A program made the translations under genes and the position numbers. From Gammaproteobacteria bacterium (GTDB taxonomy: Bacteria; Pseudomonadota; Gammaproteobacteria; GRL18): 11,125 nucleotides of DNA. Under the pieces are notes generated by a model, which saw only the letters and a program-made list of their open reading frames with translations, did not search any database and was not told where the DNA came from. The DNA lies in assembly GCA_013139395.1 (NCBI GenBank), contig WTAX01000503.1, forward strand, positions 1-11,125, read 5' to 3'. Within the stretch, counting starts at the first letter, position 1, and the number at the start of each line of letters is the position of its first letter. Below, piece after piece: positions 5,776 to 11,125 of the stretch.

Positions 5776-8352
5776 TTAATAATCGCGGCGGAAAACGTGA
5801 GCGCGGGAGGTGGACAATTGATCCCATCCGGGACGATGAGCCAGTTTGGTTTTCTGTATATTACACAGCACAGTATTGTAGGCAAAAGCACCTGCCGGGC
5901 TGGGTTCATCCAGTGTCAAAAAGTCAGGGTTACCTGAACGATCAACGCCATTTTCATCCAGGTCCATCCACACGCCTTCATGCAGTACTAGTACTCCCGG
6001 CATACAGCGCTCCGTGACATAGACAGGTACAACGACCTTGCCGCGATCATTCCATATTTCAACAGTATCACCATTTTTCAGCCCTAAGCGTTTAGCATCT
6101 GAGGCGTTAACAGTAACTTCCTGTTCATAGGTTTCACGTAACCATGAGCAATTATTAAAAATTGAATGCGTACGCCAGCGTGGATGAGGCGAAATAAGGT
6201 GGAAAGGAAAATCTTTCGTTTTAGGCGAATTTAAAGATTCCCATGGTTCAATCCATTTTGGAATGGAAGGAATATGATATCCATATTTGGTTTTTTTCCA
6301 GTCAGCAATATTTGCCAGTTCTGAACTGAGGATTTCAATTTTTCCGGAAGCGGTTTCAAAGGGTATGCCTTTTTCAATCTGATCCCGGAAACCGACTAAT
6401 GGTTTATCCATCTTGACTTTATAAACACCATGCCGTTTAAACTCATTCCAGGTCATTTCAATATGCTGGTGAGCCATGACTTTGGTTTCCCACCATTCAC
6501 GTAAATAAGCCTCATCAACCGCATCATTATTATTAAAATAGTCTCGGCTGGCCTTGGGGTTATAGGCTTTACCGAAGACGTCGCCGCCAATACGATAGGC
6601 CAGTTCAGTGAAAATCTGTATATCAGTTTTTGATTCACCCATAGGTTCAATGACCTTGGGACGGTGAATATAATAATGACCCTTATACCAGGGGAGAGCT
6701 GTATCATGACGTTCAAAATGGGTTGAAACAGGCAATAGCACATCAGCCCAGATTCCGGATGGCGTTATGGTTGAATCCATACAAACGACCAGTTCCAGCA
6801 TTTTAATTGCGGCCAGATCTTTGTTGATATTAGTTAACTGATTGAGCCAGTCCGAACCTTGCCAGAAAATAGCCTTGATATTGGGTATCTGCCCATCGGT
6901 TGCATCCTGTCGGGGCCAGAGCCCCACTTCCTCACGTTTGACATTGGGATAATTGAGTACACAATGTGCCCAGCGATCCGATTTGATTGCCTGGAACCAG
7001 ATGTTTGCATATTGATCATAGGGGTAGGCCACCGCCTCAGCATGCCAGCCCTTGCCGACACCTTCTGCACAACCACCAATGATACCAATATTACCTGTCA
7101 TGGCCTGAAGTGCTGCCGCCATGCGACTGTATTGTTCACCATAAGCATTTCGTCCAGGTCCCCATGATGCTTTAAGGGCTGCGGGCTTGGTGGTGGCATA
7201 CATGTCTGCCAGTTTTATAATATCTTTTGCCGGAACACCACAGATTTTTGATGCCCATTCTGGTGTTTTAGGCTGACCATCATAGGTACCTAAAATATAA
7301 TCTTTAAAGTTTTCCTGACCATTGGCTGAGTTTTTACCCCAGTCCGGCATTGTTCCGGCATCCATACCCTGTACAAATTTATCAATAAAGGCCTGATCCT
7401 GGAGATTATTAGAAAAGATATAATGAGCCATTCCCGCCATCATAGCGGCATCAGTATTGGGTTTGATGGGGATCCACCAGGCATCATAAACAGCCGCAGA
7501 ATCAGTGTATTGAGGATCGATGAGAACAAACTTACAGCCGCGTTGTTTGGCCATACGCATATACATAACGGTGTTGCCGCCATGAAAGGTATAAGCGGGA
7601 TTCCAGCCCCACATGATCATTAATTTGGATTCAGCAAACGTATCATCTTCGCTGCCGTCCTGAATGGTGCCATAGGTCCATTTCGAACTGGCAGTGGTTG
7701 CCTCATAAGAGGGGACAGACCATGAGTTAGTGCGACAGCCGAACATTCCCAGAAAACGACCCAGCAAGCCTTCAATTTGATCAGACTTGTGTAATACTCC
7801 GTAGGATGCTCCGGCATAACTTTGATCCAGTATTGCTGTTGGTCCATAAGTGGATTTAATGTGGTTCATTTTTTTGACCACAAAATTTAATGCTTCATCC
7901 CAGGAAACCCGTTTAAATTTACCTTCACCACGTTCACCAACACGCAGCATAGGGTAGAGCAGGCGTTCAGCAGAATAGATACGTTGTCTATAGGAACGGC
8001 CACGTAAACAGGCGCGTAACTGAGGCTCTTCCATGGTATCTTTGCCAAAGTGACCATTTTTTTGATAGCTGCCATCATCGGTAGATAATCTGACAATAAC
8101 GTCTTTCCATTTATGGGCAACTAACATATGGCGTGAGCCGCAGTTATGAGCACAACTAGTGACCACGGTGTCTAATTCATTATCTTTAGGATAAGGTTCA
8201 TAGACAAAGGCTTGTGCCTCTTTGCCGTACTTCATTTCAGCAAGTCCGCCTGCGGCAAGAGCTCCTGCTCCTGTTGCTGTTCCTTTTGGAAAGGAACGTC
8301 TGGTCAAATTTAAACGTTGTTGAAGTTTATTGAAGCTTTCATTACTGCTCAT
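5776..8352 (-). CDS. dmsA: DmsA-like molybdopterin oxidoreductase catalytic subunit, Tat-exported
   Basis: This 858-aa DMSO-reductase-superfamily enzyme should bind a bis-MGD molybdenum cofactor and act in the periplasm. The Tat motif is TRRSFPK at residues 17-23 (Pro where Leu is usual). The cluster motif is C67-x3-C71-x3-H75...C115 in RACLRGRSYRQR: the third Cys of DmsA is replaced by His, and the paralogue at 1-395 shares this. Superfamily landmarks include RVSWDEAL (148-155), MWGWNPAYTFHGGN, FVLIDPQYTDSA, MTGNIGIIGG, ADVLLPVSTHFERHD and the C-terminal cofactor-binding domain (SPHPRWRTHS through VVVPVYVTERCMPGV). By alignment with DmsA the molybdenum ligand is probably S215 (VPSYEA); S210 or S212 are alternatives. 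The start is ATG at 8352 with AAGGAG upstream. It could reduce an S- or N-oxide, or run in reverse like DMS dehydrogenase; the substrate is not readable. Confidence 0.92.
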   Translation of the reverse strand: MSSNESFNKLQQRLNLTRRSFPKGTATGAGALAAGGLAEMKYGKEAQAFVYEPYPKDNELDTVVTSCAHNCGSRHMLVAHKWKDVIVRLSTDDGSYQKNGHFGKDTMEEPQLRACLRGRSYRQRIYSAERLLYPMLRVGERGEGKFKRVSWDEALNFVVKKMNHIKSTYGPTAILDQSYAGASYGVLHKSDQIEGLLGRFLGMFGCRTNSWSVPSYEATTASSKWTYGTIQDGSEDDTFAESKLMIMWGWNPAYTFHGGNTVMYMRMAKQRGCKFVLIDPQYTDSAAVYDAWWIPIKPNTDAAMMAGMAHYIFSNNLQDQAFIDKFVQGMDAGTMPDWGKNSANGQENFKDYILGTYDGQPKTPEWASKICGVPAKDIIKLADMYATTKPAALKASWGPGRNAYGEQYSRMAAALQAMTGNIGIIGGCAEGVGKGWHAEAVAYPYDQYANIWFQAIKSDRWAHCVLNYPNVKREEVGLWPRQDATDGQIPNIKAIFWQGSDWLNQLTNINKDLAAIKMLELVVCMDSTITPSGIWADVLLPVSTHFERHDTALPWYKGHYYIHRPKVIEPMGESKTDIQIFTELAYRIGGDVFGKAYNPKASRDYFNNNDAVDEAYLREWWETKVMAHQHIEMTWNEFKRHGVYKVKMDKPLVGFRDQIEKGIPFETASGKIEILSSELANIADWKKTKYGYHIPSIPKWIEPWESLNSPKTKDFPFHLISPHPRWRTHSIFNNCSWLRETYEQEVTVNASDAKRLGLKNGDTVEIWNDRGKVVVPVYVTERCMPGVLVLHEGVWMDLDENGVDRSGNPDFLTLDEPSPAGAFAYNTVLCNIQKTKLAHRPGWDQLSTSRAHVFRRDY

Positions 8353-8378
8353 ACTTTGTTCTCCTTGGGCCAGAATAA

Positions 8379-9173
8379 TTATTTATTGGCAGTTTTTTGA
8401 TCAGTTATTCTGAATCTTGGGTTGGATTCCGTAGGGCGATCTTTAGCCCATTCAGGCACTTCTTTGGCAATTCCAGGCCATGAATTACGTGCATAGGGGT
8501 ATGAGATTCGATACCATTGACGTCCACCATGACAACCAAAGCAAACATCGGAATTTTCTTTACCAGCGGTTTCAATTGCTTCTGCATTGAGATAATTGAC
8601 CTGATGTCGATTGCTGCGAATACCGACATGGCATAATAAACAATTGTTCTGAAAAATAGCACCTGAAGTATTCCACTCAGAGGGTAATCCCATTACCTTA
8701 TAATCCGGGAAATCACCGTGACACATAAGACAGATTTCAGGATTGACCTGTTTGCGCAGGGTGTATTGTGTCTGTTCATGATTTGGAGGTATGACTGCTT
8801 GTTCTCGAGGATCGTTACCCTGATGACAGGTATTGCATTTCATGTTCATCAGTTTTTTTGCAAGGTTTTCAGTGAGGTGACGCTGATGGAATGTTTTTTG
8901 TGGGCCTTCATAAGTGGATAGCGTTTGATACCAGGCCAATGAATCATTCACCACAACACCTGCAGGTGAATTTGTTAAAACTTCACGTGTAAGGACTTCC
9001 TGATGACAGCTCAAACATTGCTCATTGGTTGCAGTTGCAATGGCAGGCTGAAAGTGGAGTGGATCCCAACGCGCTTGATCATAATTTATTTCTCCTGTTT
9101 TTTGGGCTGCCCAAAGAGTCGCAGCACTCATTGACAACAGGAGTAGTGTCAGGAATAGACAATATCTTTTCAT
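8379..9173 (-). CDS. Periplasmic pentaheme cytochrome c
   Basis: This 264-aa protein has a Sec signal peptide (about residues 1-23, ending LWAA) and no further membrane segment, so it should be soluble in the periplasm. Five heme-c sites are present: C53LSCH, C113NTCH, C148LMCH, C178LLCH and C211FGCH. Many extra His residues (H96, H99, H132, H190) could be distal ligands. The Trp/Arg/Pro-rich C-terminal 40 residues are unlike NapC/NrfH-type quinol dehydrogenases, which also need an N-terminal anchor. It is the first gene of the dms-type operon, 26 bp ahead of dmsA, with GAGG about 11 bases before the ATG. It is likely the direct electron partner of the molybdoenzyme in place of a membrane anchor. 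I cannot assign a named family. Confidence 0.9.
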   Translation of the reverse strand: MKRYCLFLTLLLLSMSAATLWAAQKTGEINYDQARWDPLHFQPAIATATNEQCLSCHQEVLTREVLTNSPAGVVVNDSLAWYQTLSTYEGPQKTFHQRHLTENLAKKLMNMKCNTCHQGNDPREQAVIPPNHEQTQYTLRKQVNPEICLMCHGDFPDYKVMGLPSEWNTSGAIFQNNCLLCHVGIRSNRHQVNYLNAEAIETAGKENSDVCFGCHGGRQWYRISYPYARNSWPGIAKEVPEWAKDRPTESNPRFRITDQKTANK

Positions 9174-9249
9174 TTTATTTTGACCTCAGGCTTCTGTTTC
9201 ATCATTAACAGTAAATAAGATGAATGATGACTTAATAATTAGGTAAAAA

Positions 9250-9271
9250 AATGGCGCATCCCTGCGCCATT
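9250..9271 (-). terminator. Rho-independent terminator after the Met-x-Gly repeat gene
   Basis: A 9-bp perfect stem (minus strand AATGGCGCA/TGCGCCATT, loop GGGA) is followed directly by a run of U residues (9245-9250 are A on the plus strand). It lies 23 bases after the stop codon at 9294 and separates the repeat-protein gene from the dms-type operon. Confidence 0.9.
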
Positions 9272-9293
9272 GTAGAAAAAGGAAATAAATTTC

Positions 9294-10118
9294 CTATCTC
9301 CAGGCAGACATACCGCTCATTCCACCCATACCGTTCATGCCCTGCATACCAGACATGCCGTTCATTCCAGACATTCCGCTCATACCGCCCATGCCAGACA
9401 TTCCGCTCATACCGCCCATTCCTGACATACCGCTCATGCCAGTAGCAGGGTAGAAGAAGATTTGTCCTTGAGGAGTAATCTTGAAGTAGCCGCTCATGCC
9501 AGACATACCGCCCATTCCAGACATACCACTCATGCCGCCCATACCAGACATACCGCTCATGCCGCCCATTCCAGACATACCGCTCATGCCATTCATTCCA
9601 GACATACCGCCCATGCCCTGCATTCCAGACATACCGCCCATGCCGTTCATTCCAGACATACCGCCCATTCCGGACATACCGCTCATTCCAGCAGGACGCC
9701 ATACCCATTGACCGCCCATGCCAGACATACCGCCCATGCCGTTCATTCCAGACATACCGCCCATGCCCTGCATACCAGACATACCGCCCATGCCCTGCAT
9801 ACCAGACATACCACCCATGCCGTTCATTCCAGACATACCGCCCATGCCTTGCATACCAGACATGCCGCCCATGCCAGACATTCCGCTCATGCCAGACATA
9901 CCGCCCATTCCAGACATACCGCTCATGCCCTGCATTCCAGACATACCGCCCATGCCCTGCATACCAGACATGCCGCCCATTCCAGACATACCGTCCATGC
10001 CCTGCATACCAGACATACCGTACATACTTGCACTAACTGAAGTTGCTGCAACAGCACCAACAATAGCCGCAACACCCATGATTTTTTTTATTGATTTAGT
10101 CAGAGATAACATTCGCAT
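9294..10118 (-). CDS. Exported Met-x-Gly triplet-repeat protein
   Basis: This 274-aa protein has a Sec signal peptide (residues 1-30, SVSA cleavage). The mature part is 71 near-perfect M-x-G triplets in three blocks: 35 at 32-136, 22 at 145-210 and 14 at 228-269. The variable x is Ser or Gly, less often Gln or Asn, rarely Asp or Tyr. About a quarter of all residues are Met. Two inserts interrupt it: QWVWRPAG (137-144) and YFKITPQGQIFFYPATG (211-227); the end is SAWR. There is no Cys or His. Gly at every third residue suggests a polyglycine-II or collagen-like extended fold. A structural role such as sulfur-globule envelope protein (also secreted, Gly-rich and repetitive), or thioether metal binding, is inference only. 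The start at 10118 has AAAGGAG 7 bases upstream; an earlier ATG at 10151 lacks such a site. Confidence 0.85.
   Translation of the reverse strand: MRMLSLTKSIKKIMGVAAIVGAVAATSVSASMYGMSGMQGMDGMSGMGGMSGMQGMGGMSGMQGMSGMSGMGGMSGMSGMSGMGGMSGMQGMGGMSGMNGMGGMSGMQGMGGMSGMQGMGGMSGMNGMGGMSGMGGQWVWRPAGMSGMSGMGGMSGMNGMGGMSGMQGMGGMSGMNGMSGMSGMGGMSGMSGMGGMSGMSGMGGMSGMSGYFKITPQGQIFFYPATGMSGMSGMGGMSGMSGMGGMSGMSGMNGMSGMQGMNGMGGMSGMSAWR
9312..10025. repeat. Tandem 9-bp / 27-bp coding repeats of the Met-x-Gly gene
   Basis: The DNA is a dense array of 9-bp units (M-x-G codons), often grouped in 27-bp higher-order units encoding MSG-MxG-MGG with x Gln or Asn. It is broken at 9687-9710 and 9438-9488 by the two non-repetitive inserts. 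Third-codon-position changes between units (cat/acc versus cat/gcc) show partial divergence, so it is not a freshly amplified array. The array is prone to slippage and recombination, and to assembly errors in copy number. Confidence 0.9.
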
Positions 10119-10144
10119 TTTAGAACTCCTTTGGTTTAAAAAAA

Positions 10145-10166
10145 CTGTCATTATTATTTTTGACAG
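10145..10166 (-). terminator. Small hairpin plus U-run upstream of the Met-x-Gly gene
   Basis: CTGTCA and TGACAG are separated by 10 A/T bases and followed on the minus strand by seven U residues (10138-10144). The hairpin lies about 20 bases before the ribosome site of the repeat-protein gene. The stem is short, so it may be a partial terminator or attenuator after the small secreted-protein gene, or a regulator-binding dyad. Confidence 0.4.
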
Positions 10167-10177
10167 CTACTTAATGT

Positions 10178-10214
10178 GATAAATATATTTTTGCTTTACA
10201 CAAACATATTTATC
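10178..10214. repeat. AT-rich inverted repeat between the two exported-protein genes
   Basis: GATAAATAT (10178-10186) and ATATTTATC (10206-10214) are perfect 9-bp arms around a 19-base gap, with an inner TTTG/CAAA pair. It may be a hairpin at the 3' end of the small-protein mRNA or an operator for the repeat-protein gene. It overlaps a second short palindrome (ATCAA-n4-TTGAT, 10212-10225). Confidence 0.55.
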
Positions 10215-10230
10215 AAAAAATTGATTATGT

Positions 10231-10530
10231 TTAACGGTGCCAGCCACGCAGATCATATGGACCTGTCATTCCTGGTATAGTAAATGGTGTATACCAGTTA
10301 CCCTGGTTATCGAGAAAATAAAGACTTTTGGGATAAGGCATATCAACACCTGTAAGAGCGTATTTATACCAGGCCTGATTATGCTGCACCCATTCCATAA
10401 CGGGTGCACCGGCAGGACGTTGTGAAGGTGCTGTACCGGCAACAGGATAATCAGCTGCGCTGGCTGTGCTGGAAAAAATGGATAACATGAACAAGCAGAT
10501 AAAGTACTTATTGATGGATTTTATTTTCAT
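10231..10530 (-). CDS. Small secreted protein sharing motifs with the Met-x-Gly protein
   Basis: This 99-aa protein has a Sec signal peptide (about residues 1-25, ending STASA). The mature 74 residues are rich in Pro, Gly, Trp and Tyr, with no Cys. Two segments resemble the inserts of the neighbouring repeat protein: QRPAG (37-41) against WRPAG, and YFLDNQGNWYTPFTIPGMTG (71-90) against YFKITPQGQIFFYPATGMSG (spacing preserved). I cannot name the family. The start is ATG at 10530 with AAGGA upstream. A perfect sigma-54 promoter lies 51 bases upstream of the ATG, with no gene in between, so this gene is probably under activator-dependent control. The gene for the repeat protein follows 112 bases later on the same strand, so the two may act together outside the cytoplasm. 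Confidence 0.85.
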   Translation of the reverse strand: MKIKSINKYFICLFMLSIFSSTASAADYPVAGTAPSQRPAGAPVMEWVQHNQAWYKYALTGVDMPYPKSLYFLDNQGNWYTPFTIPGMTGPYDLRGWHR

Positions 10531-10580
10531 AATTATGTCCTTGTTTAATCCTGCATGATTTGCCCGTTTGATAGTCCTAT

Positions 10581-10596
10581 AGCAACGCCTGTGCCA
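10581..10596 (-). promoter_or_regulatory. Sigma-54 (RpoN) promoter of the small secreted-protein gene
   Basis: On the minus strand, TGGCAC (-24, 10596-10591), a 5-base spacer and TTGCT (-12, 10585-10581) match the consensus TGGCAC-N5-TTGCW exactly. The predicted transcription start is near 10570, giving a 40-base leader to the ATG at 10530. Confidence 0.85.
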
Positions 10597-10683
10597 GCCA
10601 TCTTTATTTAATACTAAGTTACTGATTTTCTGAAAAAAAATGGCTTTGAAGAATTTGCTGGTTATTTATTGGAAAAAAATAAC

Positions 10684-10698
10684 CTGACTTTGTGTCAG
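10684..10698. promoter_or_regulatory. Dyad CTGAC-n5-GTCAG, candidate enhancer site for the sigma-54 promoter
   Basis: This perfect 5-bp inverted repeat is centred near 10691, about 121 bases upstream of the predicted sigma-54 start, inside the usual range for bacterial enhancer-binding proteins. A related palindrome, TGACA-n3-TGTCA, lies at 10822-10834. No activator gene is in the window, so the assignment rests on position and symmetry alone. Confidence 0.4.
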
Positions 10699-10828
10699 CT
10701 CATTTAAGAAGCAAAGGGGGATTTGTTAAACAGGAATGAAAAGTTGCAATAATGAGTTCTTACATAAATAATGATAAAAAACAGTAAGATAGCTTTTGTT
10801 TTCTTTGGGAGAAAATTTCGATGACAAT

Positions 10829-10858
10829 TTGTCAGAACGTATGATTACGTCCTGACAA
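10829..10858 (-). terminator. Strong hairpin downstream of the right-edge gene
   Basis: TTGTCAG and CTGACAA enclose G-U, ACGT/ACGT and a 6-base loop, for 12 pairs in minus-strand RNA. The G-U pair would be an A-C mismatch in plus-strand RNA, so it fits the minus strand. The bases after it are A/U-rich but not a clean U-run. It is a likely imperfect terminator of the gene ending at 10906. Confidence 0.5.
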
Positions 10859-10864
10859 GTGGTG

Positions 10865-10917
10865 TTAATTAAGGAGTTAGTTAAGGAGTTAGTTAAGGTA
10901 AGGAATTAGTTAAGGAG
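10865..10917. repeat. 12-bp tandem repeat at the 3' end of the right-edge gene
   Basis: TTAGTTAAGGAG is repeated about four times: 10865-10876 (one mismatch), 10877-10888, 10889-10900 (last two bases differ) and 10906-10917, with five bases AGGAA between the third and fourth. Read on the minus strand each unit is CTC-CTT-AAC-TAA, so the stop codon of the right-edge gene is itself part of the repeat and the other copies are untranslated duplicates. Confidence 0.85.
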
Positions 10918-11124
10918 GAGCACGGCACCATCATTGCTTCTGATTGCAACTTGATGCATCAGTGTATGAGGTGATTTATTGGTCACTATACTGATAATAT
11001 AAACATTAATTATTTTTCTGATTTTTCCAACAGCAGCATTGCCGATAGAATTATCCTGCAGCCATCCTTGTGCGATATCATGTGCTTCCTGCCAGGTATT
11101 AACGGGTAAATCAATATTAACAGT
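10906..11124 (-). CDS. Hypothetical protein, C-terminal part (runs off right edge)
   Basis: An open frame of 72 codons plus TAA enters from the right edge. I do not recognise it. It begins TVNIDLPVNTWQEAHDIAQG and continues with WLQDNSIGNAAVGKI, IINVYIISIVTNK and HQVAIRSNDGAVLLLN. The pattern suggests a helix followed by two or three beta strands in a soluble domain; no membrane segment or metal motif is present. It has no stop over its length and normal amino-acid composition, which supports it as real coding sequence. Its last codons (CTC CTT AAC TAA) form one unit of a 12-bp tandem repeat. A hairpin follows at 10829-10858. It is probably a separate transcription unit from the sigma-54-controlled gene. 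Confidence 0.65.
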   Translation of the reverse strand, partial: TVNIDLPVNTWQEAHDIAQGWLQDNSIGNAAVGKIRKIINVYIISIVTNKSPHTLMHQVAIRSNDGAVLLLN

Positions 11125-11125
11125 G

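Larger units (their letters stand above)
10531..10905. other. 375-base intergenic regulatory region
   Basis: No convincing reading frame lies here on either strand. It holds the leader and sigma-54 promoter of the small secreted-protein gene, the candidate enhancer dyads at 10684-10698 and 10822-10834, a strong hairpin at 10829-10858, and most of the 12-bp repeats at the end of the right-edge gene. The rest (about 10600-10680 and 10700-10820) is AT-rich, with A/T runs and nothing else I can name. Confidence 0.7.

Noticed and set aside
9232..9708. Minus-strand frame rich in Arg/Tyr/Val/Trp overlapping the repeat gene
   Set aside because: It is another frame of the same repeat and runs through the terminator hairpin. 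The signal peptide and ribosome site belong to the Met-x-Gly frame.
9312..10025. CRISPR array
   Set aside because: The repeats are 9 and 27 bp, contiguous and in frame with a signal-peptide-bearing gene; there are no unique spacers.
9462..10179. Long open frames on the plus strand opposite the Met-x-Gly gene (His/Ala/Thr-rich and Pro/Ile/Met-rich translations)
   Set aside because: They are antisense shadows of the 9-bp repeat, which keeps all frames open. They lack ribosome sites and end where the repeat ends.
10211..10226. FNR/CRP-like operator
   Set aside because: The half-sites are ATCAA-n4-TTGAT, the reverse arrangement of the FNR consensus TTGAT-n4-ATCAA.

Overview
All recognisable genes in this window lie on the minus strand, so transcription reads from the right end to the left. 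The organism is most likely a gammaproteobacterium with AT-leaning DNA. Three things point that way: the elongator tRNA-Met genes closely resemble that of E. coli, there is a bacterial class I phosphoribulokinase, and the TorD, DmsB and c-type cytochrome proteins are of proteobacterial type. A chemolithoautotrophic (for example sulfur-oxidising) lifestyle is a reasonable inference from phosphoribulokinase beside a periplasmic molybdoenzyme and cytochromes. No sulfur gene is visible to prove it.

Layout, in order of transcription. (1) 11124-10906 is the C-terminal end of an unidentified gene. Its stop codon lies in a short 12-bp tandem repeat and is followed by a strong hairpin. (2) 10530-10231 encodes a small secreted protein behind a perfect-consensus sigma-54 promoter (10581-10596), with a dyad-symmetric site about 120 bp upstream of the predicted start. 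(3) 10118-9294 encodes an exported protein made almost entirely of Met-x-Gly triplets. Its two non-repetitive inserts resemble parts of the small secreted protein, and a clear intrinsic terminator follows. (4) 9173-1869 is a compact probable operon: pentaheme cytochrome c, DmsA-like molybdopterin enzyme with Tat signal, DmsB-like four-cluster ferredoxin, TorD-family chaperone, monoheme cytochrome c, large multi-cluster ferredoxin, phosphoribulokinase. (5) 1829-528 holds a hemerythrin-like gene and an unidentified gene between two tRNA-Met(CAT) genes; these lie in 100-bp direct repeats that differ at one base. (6) 395-1 is the N-terminal 131 codons of a second DmsA-like enzyme, running off the left edge.

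How the parts may work together: the DmsA/DmsB pair would be matured by the TorD-type chaperone, exported by Tat, and wired to the respiratory chain through the periplasmic cytochromes, because no DmsC/NrfD-type membrane anchor is present. Both DmsA paralogues carry His where the third Cys ligand of the catalytic-subunit iron-sulfur cluster is expected (C-x3-C-x3-H...C). The most unusual parts of the window are this cluster motif, the anchor-less redox operon with phosphoribulokinase, the Met-x-Gly repeat protein with its sigma-54-controlled relative, and the duplicated tRNA-Met cassette. Substrate and direction of the molybdoenzyme cannot be read from the sequence.
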